From Lineus longissimus (lineage: Eukaryota > Nemertea > Pilidiophora > Heteronemertea > Lineidae), in assembly GCF_910592395.1 (NCBI RefSeq), contig NC_088314.1:11348001-11412000 (forward strand): a DNA stretch of 64,000 bases, given 5' to 3'. The translations under genes were made by a program, and so were the position numbers. Numbering within the stretch: the stretch's first letter is position 1; each line of letters opens with the position of its first letter. The notes under the pieces were generated by a model. That model worked only from the letters and a program-made list of their open reading frames with translations. It did not search any database and had not been told where the DNA came from. This document shows positions 46,371 through 57,847 of this stretch, piece by piece.

Positions 46371-46699
46371 ACATGAAATTTTTCCCTTCTACAGTATATA
46401 GTGCACAATATTTTGGAAATGTGAAATTAAAATTATTTGTAAAATTTACAGTTCTTATGCTTTAAATGGAATGTCAAATGTTCTGGAATAGTGGATTTTA
46501 CTGAGAAGGCTTATCCTCGTGACTCTAATCCATAGTTAAATGTCATAGATTTTTGGAAAAGAGGGTCACATGTCAACTAAATGTCCGTTGGTTGCGCTTT
46601 ATTGTAGAATAGGTTTGAGAAGTTTTGTCTGGACTCCATTAAAGGGGAATGTCCGTGAAAGAGGACTGTCCTTTTTACTTTTCTAGCTCTCTAGTTGTA

Positions 46700-47420
46700 G
46701 ATTATGCAAAGAGAGTGTTCATAAATCCTCTTATTTTTGTAAAATGAGACATTTCACTACTATAATTGCTCATATATTCATGTTCACACAAACCAAATCA
46801 TCAGTCAGTCAATGTTTGAACAAAATTAGCCCAAACACAAAGCGTCCTCAGAATAAAGTTTGTGACATTTCACTTGTTTTTGAGGTTTTTGTGAAAGTTG
46901 GGTTTATAAAACCATTTTTTCTGCAAATCAAAGTCATCAATCTGATGGTGGTTTCAACAAATTTAGGCAATATTGGAACACTATATTTTGTAGATGAATG
47001 CAAAGAGTGTGCTTACAAATCCTTTTTTTTGTAAGATGAGACGTTTTACTGCAAAACTGCTTATATATTCATGTTGTAACAGACCTAATATTAATCAGTC
47101 TGTCAAAGTTCTAACAAAACTGGCCCAAACATCGAGCGTCCTAAGAACGAAATAACATTTATAATCTTTGTAAAATTTCTGTTCATCAAAGTCACTATTT
47201 TCAAAAATCAACCATGCTTCCAGTCAGAGTAGTCCTAGCTACACTAAACAATGATATATATATTAGGCATAGTCTATATACTAGCAATTAATCTCTACCT
47301 GGGGTGACACAGAAAGCATTGTTTAGAATGAAGCTTGTTTTACACTGTACAATGTATTTTGTAGATTTATGCAAAGAAAGTGCTTACAAATCCTCTTTTT
47401 TTGTAAAGATGAGACATTTC
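46700..47420 (+). repeat. Three diverged direct repeats of about 300-370 bp
   Basis: Blocks near 46700, 46993 and 47362 each carry TGCAAAGAG(A/T)GTG...ACAAATCCTC...TTGTAA(A)ATGAGAC. The first two continue with a shared TATATTCATGTT and a GCCCAAACA(C/T) region. No gene is supported here; the 96-codon frame at 46744 is part of the repeat. Confidence 0.75.
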
Positions 47421-47679
47421 ACAGCAAAAACTAGAAACGTAATGTAGCAAAGTGAGGAGTTACTTATTCCAGCCGCGCTAGACTTATGCTACTGAATGCT
47501 GGACATAATTCCGACTATGTTTAGGCCCGCAAGGTAAGACGCGTGAAGCTAATTGTCCAGCGGCTTGACCCATGAGAAAGTGATTGGGTGATTCGGATCA
47601 TCACAACATTATATCAGTGGCCTGGAATTTAAAATCCCGTCCACTTCTGCGACTGCAGTCAAAAACACACTTCATCCGT

Positions 47680-48286
47680 AACCCTGGCCTGTCCTAGTAT
47701 GACCCTAAGAGCTTTTTGGCAGATTTTATCATGGCCTCAAGTAGGCCTCCATGGTGAAACCCTCCTTAAGGATTGAACCTCCACTCGATCCCTTGATTAA
47801 CTGCCTCTCCCGTGATCTTGTCTTGGTCAAGTTCCTCAACAAGATCCCTCAGTTCGCAGTCAACCCCTACAAAGTTTGTTCCATTGTCAGAAACAACAAG
47901 TTCCGTCTTTCCCCGCCTGGCCGCCATCCTTGAAAAAGTATTCAGGAAACTAACAGTATCAAGATGAGGCGCAACTTCCAAATGTATGGCCCTGGATGTG
48001 GTGCATGTGAATAAACAAAAATTGAAGCCAACGTTTTGGGTTGACCTTCCTGGTGACATACTCTCTGTAAGGTCCAGCGTAGTCAACCCCTGTAACCTGC
48101 TTGTAGGGATACTTCCCGGTAGCGGCACAGATTGTACAATCTCTATTTGATTTCTTGATTTTCTCCTTTCCGTGAACAATGTAATATTTCTGTCGGATAT
48201 CTACAAGGGTACATTTACCCCTCGAACATGAAGGCCCTCCTGATTAGCCCTTCTAATGATCAGAGTGGCCAGATAACTTGGGGTCG
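47680..48286 (-). pseudogene. BEL/Pao integrase fragment
   Basis: Minus-strand frames show the zinc-binding region (IRQKYYIVHGKEKIKK followed by CTIC), then the catalytic core: a TGVDYAGPYREYV block with the first Asp, CLFTCTTSRAIHLEV, LVVSDNGTNFVG with the second Asp, and near the left end HHGGLLEAMIKSAKKLLG carrying the Glu. The pattern and order are those of BEL/Pao integrases. The parts lie in different frames (about 47766-48179 is the longest), so it is inactive. The upstream polyprotein continues to the right at 50059-50197, separated by insertions. Confidence 0.88.
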
Positions 48287-49555
48287 AGGTATGAAAATAT
48301 GAGAACAGGCGGCACTGTGTACAGTTCCTTAAAGCATAGATACTGTTAAATAGACCTCCAGACGCTTTTCACCTCATTAGTCTCCGCCATCGGCTGAGAC
48401 TTTTGTATTAGGGTATTATTCTCCTCAAGAAATTATTCCAGTAAACTCTCGTCCCCAGGTGAAAGCTTCATATGTACATGAACACGGCAATGCATTGCAA
48501 AACATCGATAAAACGAGGGTGTCCATGAACTAAGAAGTCAATCTGGGTAACAGGCGCGAAAGTGCTATGGGCATGCATAGCGCAATACATGTAAATTTTT
48601 AACCAATAAACCTCGCCATACCGGCACGATGACTGGTACCCCGCGTTATGTGTATTACATATTGGCTGCACATATGGAGGAACGTAACGGATAAAGACCA
48701 GGGACTAGTCTACACCATCGAAGCATTTTTCTATAAAACCTAATATTTGGAGTTTATGGGCTATGAAATAAGAAAAAACGGCAGTGAATTAAAGCAGCTG
48801 AGTTTCAAGAATGTGTTCTTCCCTTCTGGACACTTTATGTTGCCTTGATCAGTCGTATTTCGCACATAAACCATAGCTTCAATGAAGTGAAAGTGGGATG
48901 TTTTTGTTTTGTTTCTGTCAACATGCATGGCTGTGTGCATATGAGGCGGAGACTCCAGAGTCTGCAAAGACTCGACTGACAATTCTAGTTTATTTTGCAT
49001 CGCAAAGGCTCATCAGTGGGGTTACGATGTGAATTGACGGATGGTTTTTGTTCAAGTGACAGGTCTGACGTCGCTGGCTACTGTGCTTCCTATTGATCAG
49101 CATAAAATCCCGACTTGGTCGTGGCATTAAAATCCATGAGACACAGGATCATCTCCGTGATGATGCAAGTTCGCCGTCCAAAAAAGACAAGGTATGAAAA
49201 TATGAGAACAGGCGGCACTGTGTACAGTTCCTTAAAGCATAGATACTTTTAAATAGACCTCCAGACGCGTTTCGCCTCATTTATTTTGCATCGCAAAGGC
49301 TCATCAGTGGGGTTACGATGTGAATTGACGGATGGTTTTTGTTCAAGTGACAGGTCTGACGTCGCTGGCTACTGTGCTTGTTGTGGCACGTTACGTTGGT
49401 TGTGAAGCATTGCTACACTGTTGATAACTCCGGCGTCACGAAGCTGGCCTTGGGTGTTTTCGGAAGCATTCGTGATGTATTTTTACGGAGCAGGAACCAC
49501 ATTTGAATATGGCTGATAAAAGACGTGATATTAACTCACATGACAATGAATGTCC
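48287..49555. mobile_element. 1.27-kb insertion in BEL/Pao with 15-bp flanking duplication
   Basis: GATAACTTGGGGTCG occurs at 48272-48286 and 49556-49570, and one copy is needed to keep the BEL/Pao sequence continuous. Internally, blocks at 48287-48378 and 48989-49088 recur fused together at 49190-49379, so the insertion is a partial head-to-tail duplication. There are no clear terminal inverted repeats and no ORF of known family. The long duplication suggests a target-primed (LINE-machinery) event, but no A-rich tail is evident. Confidence 0.7.
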
Positions 49556-49607
49556 GATAACTTGGGGTCGGAATCAAATAAGGATGTTACAGCATCGTGT
49601 TTTGGAG

Positions 49608-50050
49608 GGTTTGTTCCCATTTTGCCCCTTCCCACTTCGCCTCTTCCCAATTTTTCCCTTTCCCATTTGACCCCTGTCCCATTCCGCCCCTTATTCTCAT
49701 TTCTCCCCTTTCCGTTTTGCCCCAACTAAATTCCCATTTCACGCCTATCCAATTTTTTATTCGCTCCTTTCCCATTTGGACTATTTCTGTGATTTCCCAG
49801 TTTGATTTTCACACAAACAAAGTCACAAGGCATGAAGGAGAATGCAGTAGAATTCATTCAAACAAACCGTGGAGCTGAAAGTCTGGTTGTTGACTAGCAT
49901 TGCAAATTCCGTTTTCATAGCCTGAAAGGCGAAAAAAATCGCTATTGGAATTGTGTAAATGAGCACTGCAGAGCCCGGGCCCACACAGAATGGGAAAGTG
50001 GTGAATTGGGAAAGGTGCGACAAAGGAATGGGGCGAAATGGAAAACGCCA
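49608..50050. mobile_element. 443-bp foldback-like MITE in BEL/Pao
   Basis: Flanked by TTTTGGAG (49600-49607 and 50051-50058). Both ends are made of the same short C-rich motif (CCCATTTTGCCCCTTCCCA-like, about 18-22 bp) in inverted orientation. The left arm has many units (to about 49790) and the right arm only a few (from about 49980). An 8-bp duplication would fit a hAT-type transposase acting in trans. No ORF of interest. Confidence 0.8.
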
Positions 50051-50058
50051 TTTTGGAG

Positions 50059-50197
50059 TTGACCCCCCCCACCTGGAGAAATTCATGGCTATCCAGGAAA
50101 GGCATGATTGGCTTCAAAGGTCCGGCAGGGCAAGACCTTTTTTCCTGAAGGCTCTTGATAACTTGTCCAAACCTTTCCTGTTGGATTAGCCTAACCC
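50059..50197 (-). pseudogene. BEL/Pao fragment upstream of integrase
   Basis: The minus frame contains RLIQQERFGQVIKSLQEKR, then PIMPFLDSHEFLQVGG, the conserved stretch that precedes the BEL/Pao integrase zinc-binding region (usual form NPFLDE.GLLRVGGRL). It belongs to the same element as 47680-48286. Both sides are interrupted by insertions with target duplications. Confidence 0.8.
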
Positions 50198-51411
50198 AAA
50201 GGAGGTTCCACGGTGACGTCACATCAGGTGACCCTGAAACATATTATAGCTGTGCATGTGACGTACCACCATCAGAAAAATGGTGACGGCCGTTGTGTCC
50301 ACATTGAAGCGATTAAAATCTATATTTTTTGTTGTTTATTGTTTTAGGTCTATAAGCCTTAAGCAATCAGATTCACTAATAAGTTGTCGCAAAATATTAT
50401 GAGACGGTATCAGTTTTGTAAAAATCAATATTGACGTGCAGTTCTATCAATTTCCCAAGCGTCAAGAAATGGGATTGCCTAATGCAACTTACACTACACC
50501 ATGTACACAACCCATCCCTATGTAGACCCCAATGAACAAAATATTGGTCATCTTTATAGGGCTCGAAAGTTAAGAAAACGAGGGGATCTTTGGTGGTTTC
50601 TGTCTCAGTAGTTCGTATTTTGGGCGGAAAGGGTTGGGAAATTCCCTTTTCCGGTTAGTATCAATAAAAACAACAGCATAATGTGAAGGTCACGCCATGT
50701 CAACATTTGGATATGCTGCGAACATCTACCGTGATAAAAGTCGGAAAACTAATCACAGACTATGAATTTTACATTACTGTTGTGAAAATTTATTAAATTC
50801 AATCATGTACTAGTGGATTAGACTTTGAGGTATTAGTTCGTGATTGTTTATTTAGGTAGTTCATGTGATTTTATATCGATAAAAACGTCGAGTGCAACAC
50901 TGAGACAACCACAATTGATTTTTTAAGCCTTTTAGCAGTTAAATTGTCAATGTTTGACCGCGACGCATCAAATACTGCGTTCGGTTGTGAATCTGAAATT
51001 TAGATTATGTTATTCCGGACAGTCGAGAAGTAAATGGTGAAAAATAAACTGGTGATTGACCACAGAAATTTTTTGATAATCGACGAATTAGACAGACTTT
51101 GATATTTCCACTCTTTTCAGCCAACTGGCAGAAAAAACTCAAAACACGCCCCCTATTACCCAATTAGCAAAATTCGAAATCAATTTTTTCATCAAATAAT
51201 TTCTTTATATCTGTAGACTTGCCACAACAAATATTTTTTCAATACCTCTCCAAATATGTACTTGAGAGTTAAAAACATGCACTCGTCTAATTGATAGGCC
51301 TCGACCCTCCAACCTATGAATATTCATTAGTGGTCTTGTCTCTGTCTTTGTTTACATGGGAGCCGCCATTTTGAAAAAAATGCTGTGACTTAACGGTGGA
51401 ACCTTCTTTGT
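50198..51411. mobile_element. 1.2-kb terminal-inverted-repeat element in BEL/Pao
   Basis: A 9-bp direct repeat, GCCTAACCC, lies at 50189-50197 and 51412-51420. The ends are imperfect inverted repeats of about 30 bp (CAAAGGAGGTTCCACGGTGA at left, CAAAGAAGGTTCCACCGTTA read inward from the right). No transposase found. The interior is AT-rich and anonymous. It is assigned only as a TIR element with an 8-9 bp duplication (hAT or Mutator range). Confidence 0.8.
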
Positions 51412-51420
51412 GCCTAACCC

Positions 51421-51827
51421 GACATTTTTCTGCTCCACTGATTTATATTGTCTCAGGACATACGGGACATTCGCCCTATCCTTCTTCATTCCTTTCAGCA
51501 TCTCAGTACCCAGATGGTGACTCGTAACAATCTAGTCAACCCGCGTAGCGGCAAAATAGCGAAACATTTATAATGAGTGACCGTGATCTCATTATGGACT
51601 TATAGCGCGATTATGGAGTTGTAACTCTTTTGCTGTATTTTGTCACGAGAAACGAAAAGCATGGGACCTAAACGCCAACCTATTTATGTAAAGTGATAAT
51701 TAGAATATTAGAAGGTATATAGTTCTGGAAACGTTAATAAATAATCATTCCTTATCGTCTTTTGAGAGCATTTTTTATTGTAAAAAGTATATGCCTACGT
51801 CGCAGAGTCTCTGCAATGGTCATTTTT
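51421..51827. other. Short gene-free stretch, possibly BEL/Pao-derived
   Basis: It should continue the BEL/Pao element rightward on the minus strand, but I see only stop-interrupted frames. Confidence 0.35.
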
Positions 51828-53270
51828 GGTTCACCGTAGGCGAGTCTTTATAATACCGCGGTGTCTGTCGTCGTCGTTGTATCCTGTGGCACATTTCTTA
51901 ACCGCTAGGGCTATGGACTTAAAACTTTGTACACATTACCAAAACTGAAAACATAAAAAGTGTTATATCTCGCTTATTAGGGATTTGTTTATGATAACAT
52001 TTCTATGGTAGGTACTCCTAGCAAGGATACATCACATATCATACATGTTTTTGATTTGACCTACTTTTCAGGGTCACAGAGGTCAAATGGCGTAAATTGA
52101 ACGTTTGACCATAACTGTGGCACGTTTCTTAATGCTGGGGCTATGGGTGTGAAAATTTTTATACATGACCCTCTAGGTCAGAAGACCTCTGACAACAAAT
52201 TTCTGTCTGATCTAATTCTTGACTTGGCCACTAGGGGGTTGAAATTGAAAGCAAAAAAAAAGTGCCATAAGTCCTGAACTAATAATGACTGTATATCTCC
52301 AAATTTTTATCACAGGTACTTCGAATTAGGATACATGAGGAAACCAGCCCTGTAAAAATTATCTCCTAACCATCCCCCACCAACTAATAGAAAATGCCTT
52401 ACATGCCGGGGGATGGATATTTGATGAGGGGAGAGTTTCTGAGGAATAGTTTATTTACTTTAGCTCTCAGCTTATCTGAGCCAGGTAACCTCCTGCTGAG
52501 TTGCCTGACCAAAGGCTGAGGTCAACATATTTTACATAACCGATCTTGCTATCACATCCCGGTTGCCTTGTAGTCGACCAAATTACTTCTAATTTTGCCT
52601 CATCACAGTAAATTAGTCATGCGAGTGTTATCACTGGTTACGCTGGCCATTAGGTAGATAAAGTAAATATGCCGATCATCACTGTATGTAGTATCAGCGG
52701 GGTGCTTGAAGTTGGAGGGCGACTAAATATTTTACAGGGCTGGTTTCCTCATGCAGGACATAATATCCGGGGTTTAGATTTGACCTATTTTTCAAGGTCA
52801 CAGAGGTGAAATGGCGTAAATTTGCCGTTTGAGTGTGACACATTTCTTATCAATAAAGCTATAAAGCTAAACTAATAAAGCATATAACCTCTGAAACCGA
52901 ATTTCGGTCTGATCTGATGCTCGAATTGGCCACCGGGGGCCAAAAAAAGATGAAAAGTGCAATATCTCGCTTAATAGTGACTTGTTTTATTTCTATGGTA
53001 GGTACTCTGAGCAAGGAAACATCACATATCTAGGGGTTTTTGATTTGACCTAATTTTCTAGGTCACAGAGGTCAAATGGTGTGAATTGGGCATTTGTGTG
53101 TAACTATGGCACGTTTCTTAACCACTAAAGCTATGAACTGTAAACTTAGTACACATGACGCTCTAGGTCTGATGACCGGTGACACTGATATTCGGTCCGG
53201 TCTAATTCTTAACTTGGCCACCAGGGGGCCAAAACCAAAAATTTGAATAGTGCCTCATCTCGCTTATTAT
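51828..53270 (+). mobile_element. H3 repeat element, copy 2 (3' end missing)
   Basis: It begins TTTTTGGTTCACCG with a partial partner GGCGAGTC, then a GTC-rich tract. Core units follow with GGCACGTTTCTTAA, GGCCACCAGGGGGCC and AGGTCACAGAGGTCA (perfect at 53060-53074). The sequence stops resembling H3 at about 53270 with no 3' arm. It contains a nested TIR element at 52335-52752. Confidence 0.7.
52335..52752. mobile_element. 418-bp TIR element nested in H3
   Basis: ATGAGGAAACCAGCCCTGTA at the left end has its exact reverse complement at the right end (52725-52752). It interrupts an H3 unit between the GGATACAT and CACATATC boxes seen in other copies. The flanking duplication is not clean. Confidence 0.85.
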
Positions 53271-55559
53271 AGGCCCCAGATCCCGTCTGGGGACTAAATT
53301 GATATCACTGGAATTCTCGAAACTGTTATTTTCTTCCACCAATACATTTATGGCGGTAGTCCAGCAAAACGGCTAAATAAACCAGAAATCAATTACCCTT
53401 ACACCACCAAACCCAATTCCATCTATGGACTATCGCAAAAGTATTAAACAAATCCTGAGTATTTCGATATTTTTGAAGCATTTTTTGCTGAGATGTCGTC
53501 TGATCGTCTTCTCCCAACATGCCGAAGCTGTGATTCAATCTGACATGCGCTGTGACATGCGCAGAGGCGAGACGCTGATACATTAGCATAAGCTCCGCCC
53601 CGTCATAATGACGTCATTATTCTCAGGAGTTGGTCGAGCGATGGGACGATTCGATGGAGGTATTTATAAAGAAACCCAATTCGATTCATGGACTATCGCA
53701 AAACGATTTTTCAAAACTCAGAATATTTCGATGCTTTAGATGCGTTTTTATGACTCCAGCTCCTCCCTCTGGGAGTTGGAGTCAGTATTGTTTTCGCTCA
53801 GGTTTCTCGTACAATCATGTGACCTCTCCAACACTCGAAAATGCACACTTTTCGTCCAAGTTTTAGGCCAATCTTCGGCATGAACATGAAATCTAATATG
53901 AGGAAGGTTGAGGCCTTGATAGGGAGCTCTTCGTTAATAGGGCTGGTGAGCGAGAAGACTCGGTGGGGGGGGGGGGGTATATAGTTAGGATGATGCCATC
54001 ATGGCAGTTGACCGAAGAAGCAGTTGGCTAGCACACAATGTCAATGATTGATGGCGAGTAGTTGGTGGGTGGGAGAGGGGGGATATAGTTAGGATAATGC
54101 CATCATGGCAGTTGACCCAATAGACGCTGTCGCAGTATAGAAAATAAGTGGGGAGAATGTGGGAAACTAAACACAACAGGAGAAGGATAGGTATTTTTGC
54201 CCAGAGATAAGCATAATGATCCCAAGACCCAAGTGTAATTAAGATTTATATTCTAATTCAGAAGGACCTTAGCCGACCCCCCCCGTCCTGAATAGTTTGA
54301 GGTCTCACTAGCCAGTGGTGATCAGGTGTTAATCTTGAAATTATAAGGCATAGAGGTGAAATTTTTCAAATTTGCGTTATACAGGGTGTCTTATGCATTG
54401 TGCTACATCAGTCTATGCATGACTGTATGTCTAGACGACGTTGAAACTTGGTCAGATGTATTCTACAAGAGACAAGCTATTCAGAAATGTAAAGGTTTGT
54501 GTGAGAGTAAGGTACTGCCAAGTCTACAGCCGCTGGAACAGGGGTATGCATGAAATGACGTCGCGTCATTTTTGGAGGCAGGTAGGCCTGGCCTCCGCAC
54601 CGGCTTGTGAGACCTGAGGGTAGCGCGTGCACTTGAGTTTGTGCGCATGCGCTTTCTACGGAAAATTGAAATGGCCAGTGTGGTGGACGAGTGGTTTCAG
54701 GTTTTACGGTAGGATTTTGTCATGGAAACGGGGAAATAGACATTGAGACTAATGTACTTTTAAGATTATTGCATTATTAATGGAACCAGACCGTCGACAT
54801 ATTGTCACACCCCATGATATTGACGAAATCGTCGTCGAAACGGGCAGCCCCGGACCGATCATGTTGGTGCGCTTGAAACTACGGAAAAGTTAGCAGACGG
54901 AAAATCTTTTGCGGAATTTTGCCAGTTCAAAGCACGATTTCTTCGCGGAAAGAGAAAAATAATCCCTGGCAGCGATGCAGCTTGTTGATTAATGCATTTC
55001 GATTCGCCCCAGGGTATCGTTACACTTTGATTTGGCCCTATTTTGACGAAATCTTCAACCGAACAGCGGCTTCTCTGCGTAAACATCGTAGCGTCCCGCT
55101 GAATTGTTTGGAAAAAGAAAATCTCTCCCCAGGTAAATTGCTGTGCATTAGCGTATACGATTCGCGTACAAAAATGTCACCTGGGTGTGGAGGTTTTCTG
55201 GTTCCGGGTCAAGTTTTTTTGGTTGATGGTATACACACACTCTCTAACCATAAAGCTCGCTAGAGCTCCCTATTAACATCGCAGCAGTGTGGTTCCCATT
55301 GTGCGCCCTCCCACGAGGGAGGGCGTGCGGTAAGAAGAATGGCCAAAATGACGTCACGTTTTCCTGGCAATGCCTCTTGCCAGACCAGTCAAGCATTGGG
55401 AAAGCATCTTTAATTCAGAGAACGTTAGAACTAGCTAATTAATTTGCAAAAGTAAAAGTAGATTTCACCACTAACCAGTCAAATCGGAATACGACGGCGT
55501 AAAATGTTCTCGCTTTCTACTCTGTTGACATGACGACTACCTGGGGACTATCAAATTTG
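53271..55559. other. Mostly gene-free stretch with local duplications
   Basis: AAACCCAATTC...ATGGACTATCGCAAAA occurs at about 53409 and 53676. TATAGTTAGGATGATGCCAT and a near-identical copy with AATGCC lie about 95 bp apart at 53979 and 54074. A G-run at 53966-53978 and a hairpin CGCCCTCCC-ACGA-GGGAGGGCG (55304-55325) are also present. A CpG-richer part (54590-55260) is noted separately. No gene is proven. Confidence 0.5.
54642..54652. promoter_or_regulatory. NRF1-like palindrome, candidate promoter
   Basis: TGCGCATGCGC matches the NRF-1 consensus exactly. It lies 19 bases before an ATG (54671) opening a 13-codon frame, MASVVDEWFQVLR, with possible splice donors (CAG/GTTTTA or ACG/GTAGGA). 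The surroundings are richer in CpG than most of the window. Small frames follow (54780-54893, 54919-55263), but none is recognised. Confidence 0.3.
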
Positions 55560-56372
55560 CTACCAGCAAATTTCGGAATTCTAGTTACTGATTCGTTTTT
55601 GGTAAAAAATTTGTGGTAGATATTCTTAGCAAGAATACATCACATATGGTACGGGTTTTTTATTTGACGTACTTTTCAAGGTCACGGATGTCAAATGGTG
55701 AAAAAGGGCCATTTTATTTGAGCGTAACTGTGGCACGTTTCTTAACCCATAAGGCTATGAACTTGAGACTTTGTACAGAGGACCGCCTAGGTCAGGTGAC
55801 CTCTAACCCTGAATTTCAGTCTGGTCTGATTCTCGACTTGGCCACCAGGTGGCCAAGAGTGAAACCCTAGAAAGTGTGATATCTTTATTATTAGTGATTC
55901 GTTTTCAATAATATTTTATGGTAGGTTCTCCTAGCAAGAATACATCACATATCGTATGAGTTTTCGATTTGACTTGCTTTTCAAGGCCACAGAGGTCAAA
56001 TGGCGTAAATTGGTCGTTTGAGTGTAACTATGGCAGGTTTCTTAACCACTAAAGGTATGAAGTTGAAATTTGGTACACATGACTCCCTACGTCATTAACC
56101 TTGGACACCGAATTTCGATCTGATCTGGTACTCATCTTGTCCACCAGGAGGCCAAAACTAAAATAGGTAAAAAGTTCATTATCTCGTTTATTAGTGACTT
56201 GTTTTTGATGATATTCTTATGGTACTGACTCCAAGCAACGATACATCACATGTCATACCGACTTTGGTTTGACCTATATACTATACATGTATATGTACAA
56301 TGTTTCTTAACCAGGATGAATTCCAAAGCACCAAATATCTATACGGTGAGCACAATGGCCCCTATTTCACAG
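55560..56372 (+). repeat. H3 repeat, copy 3 (5' end missing)
   Basis: It is colinear with the last two-thirds of 8717-9990, including the TATACATGTACAATGTTTCT segment and the 3' arm CGGTGAGC (56344-56351) with CACAATGGCCCCT. Confidence 0.75.
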
Positions 56373-57847
56373 TAGTCTCGCGCAGCCAGACCTTCTTCAC
56401 TTATTAGACTAGTCTGGCACAAGCCAGGCGTTCAGTGTACTAGACCTAGACGTTTTCCACCACATTGAATCTGGACCGAAGAAACACTGTGCAAGATCAC
56501 CTCGAGCTGGGGCTTAGAATAGATTATGCTAATGAGCATACGTCCACATTGAGTTTCCCAAGAATGGTGCATATCACGCGAAGCTACTTAGCCTAACACT
56601 ATTAGGCCCCGCGTAGTGACGCTGAGGCGGCCGCTGTAATCAAGAGAGTGGTTGAGTCACTCTATGTTATGACGGAGCTAACCAAAATTGCTTATATTTT
56701 TGCATTGCTACAATGAAAGACCTAATACTGAAACCACATGTCTGTTGACTGAGCTTTAAGAGAGACAAGGCATCATGCCTTGTCTCTCTAACAGACACCA
56801 ATATACCCCCTTACACTCAGAAACCACAAACGCCCACCCCTTCCTGCTACGTTAATACTTCTGGGTGTGAGAAGTATATTTGAACTCAGCCACTTCCATA
56901 GCATCCTGAACCTCATGGTTTGTACTCCCTTTAAACATAGCCGTGGCATATTGCAAGCAATATTCCATTTTCTGTTTTTGTTCAATTTCAAGCACACCTG
57001 AACTATTCATGGCGTGCATACAACAGTGCTCAGGTAGCCAAGTTACACATGTCAAATCCTTTTAGCCTCACCTAAAATGGCTCTTCATGCTTTGCCAAGT
57101 TTCCTTTGCCAAATCTCCCTTATTATTTATTCAATCAGTAAAGAAATTCTCACAGGTTGAGATTGTGATCTTCTCTTGAAGATGTCACCATTTAAAAAGA
57201 TATAGGACGGGGGGGGGGGAGGGGGTCACTTACAAGACCAATGCCCCACAGTTTTTGATCAGTTTAACCAGTCATGTGGGAGATGCATTGTAAGGCTTTG
57301 TCATTACTATAGCAGTCTATTGAAGTGTATTAGGTGTGTATCATGCGGAGCAGAAAACAGGTTAAAGGGGCCCTATATGCCTAGGTTTTAAATCTTGGTG
57401 GTCAAGATGCTTTCATGGCCTAGAGGTATGATATTTGTGTCTGTGATTAAACTTAAGCTGATAAGAATAACAGGTAGGTTTGAACTGACCCAATTTCATC
57501 AATCACTGACCTACTTGAAGATGGTTAGAGTGAAGCTATTGGTTTGCAACTTTAACTTTTGAATAGGACCATATGCCAACTGCAAAGCTAAAGGCCTGTC
57601 TTATTTCATTTTCAGGCAATCAGAACAACAAATGTGCTTATTACATCCTTAAAGTTCCAAAGGTCTCTCAATGAAAATGTGCTAGCACCTGAAATTTTTC
57701 ATCTCAACCCTGCTAAAAGTGACACAGACCAGTTCAAAAAAGTGATGAGGTATGTAAATAAATTATAATTTAGACTTCAGTGATCGGCTAACAGCACGCA
57801 GAAATGGAGTGTAATATCATAATATTATTATGCCCCCACTCAACGAA
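56373..57847. other. Gene-free stretch
   Basis: It contains a 31-bp near-perfect palindrome (56759-56789) and a G-rich run at about 57210-57225. The small frames near 56788-57055 are unremarkable. Confidence 0.45.
56759..56789. repeat. Palindrome with 15-bp arms and 1-nt centre
   Basis: AGAGAGACAAGGCAT, then one C, then ATGCCTTGTCTCTCT. The arms pair perfectly. Confidence 0.85.

Noticed and set aside
46744-47034. 96-codon ORF as a gene
   Set aside because: It lies inside a three-copy direct repeat and is not kept in the other copies.
54919-55263. 114-codon ORF after the NRF1-like site
   Set aside because: Composition is protein-like in places, but frames change between neighbouring segments and no family is recognised; not strong enough for a CDS call.
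55304-55325. GC-rich hairpin as a bacterial-type terminator
   Set aside because: The window is eukaryotic and no T-run follows the stem.
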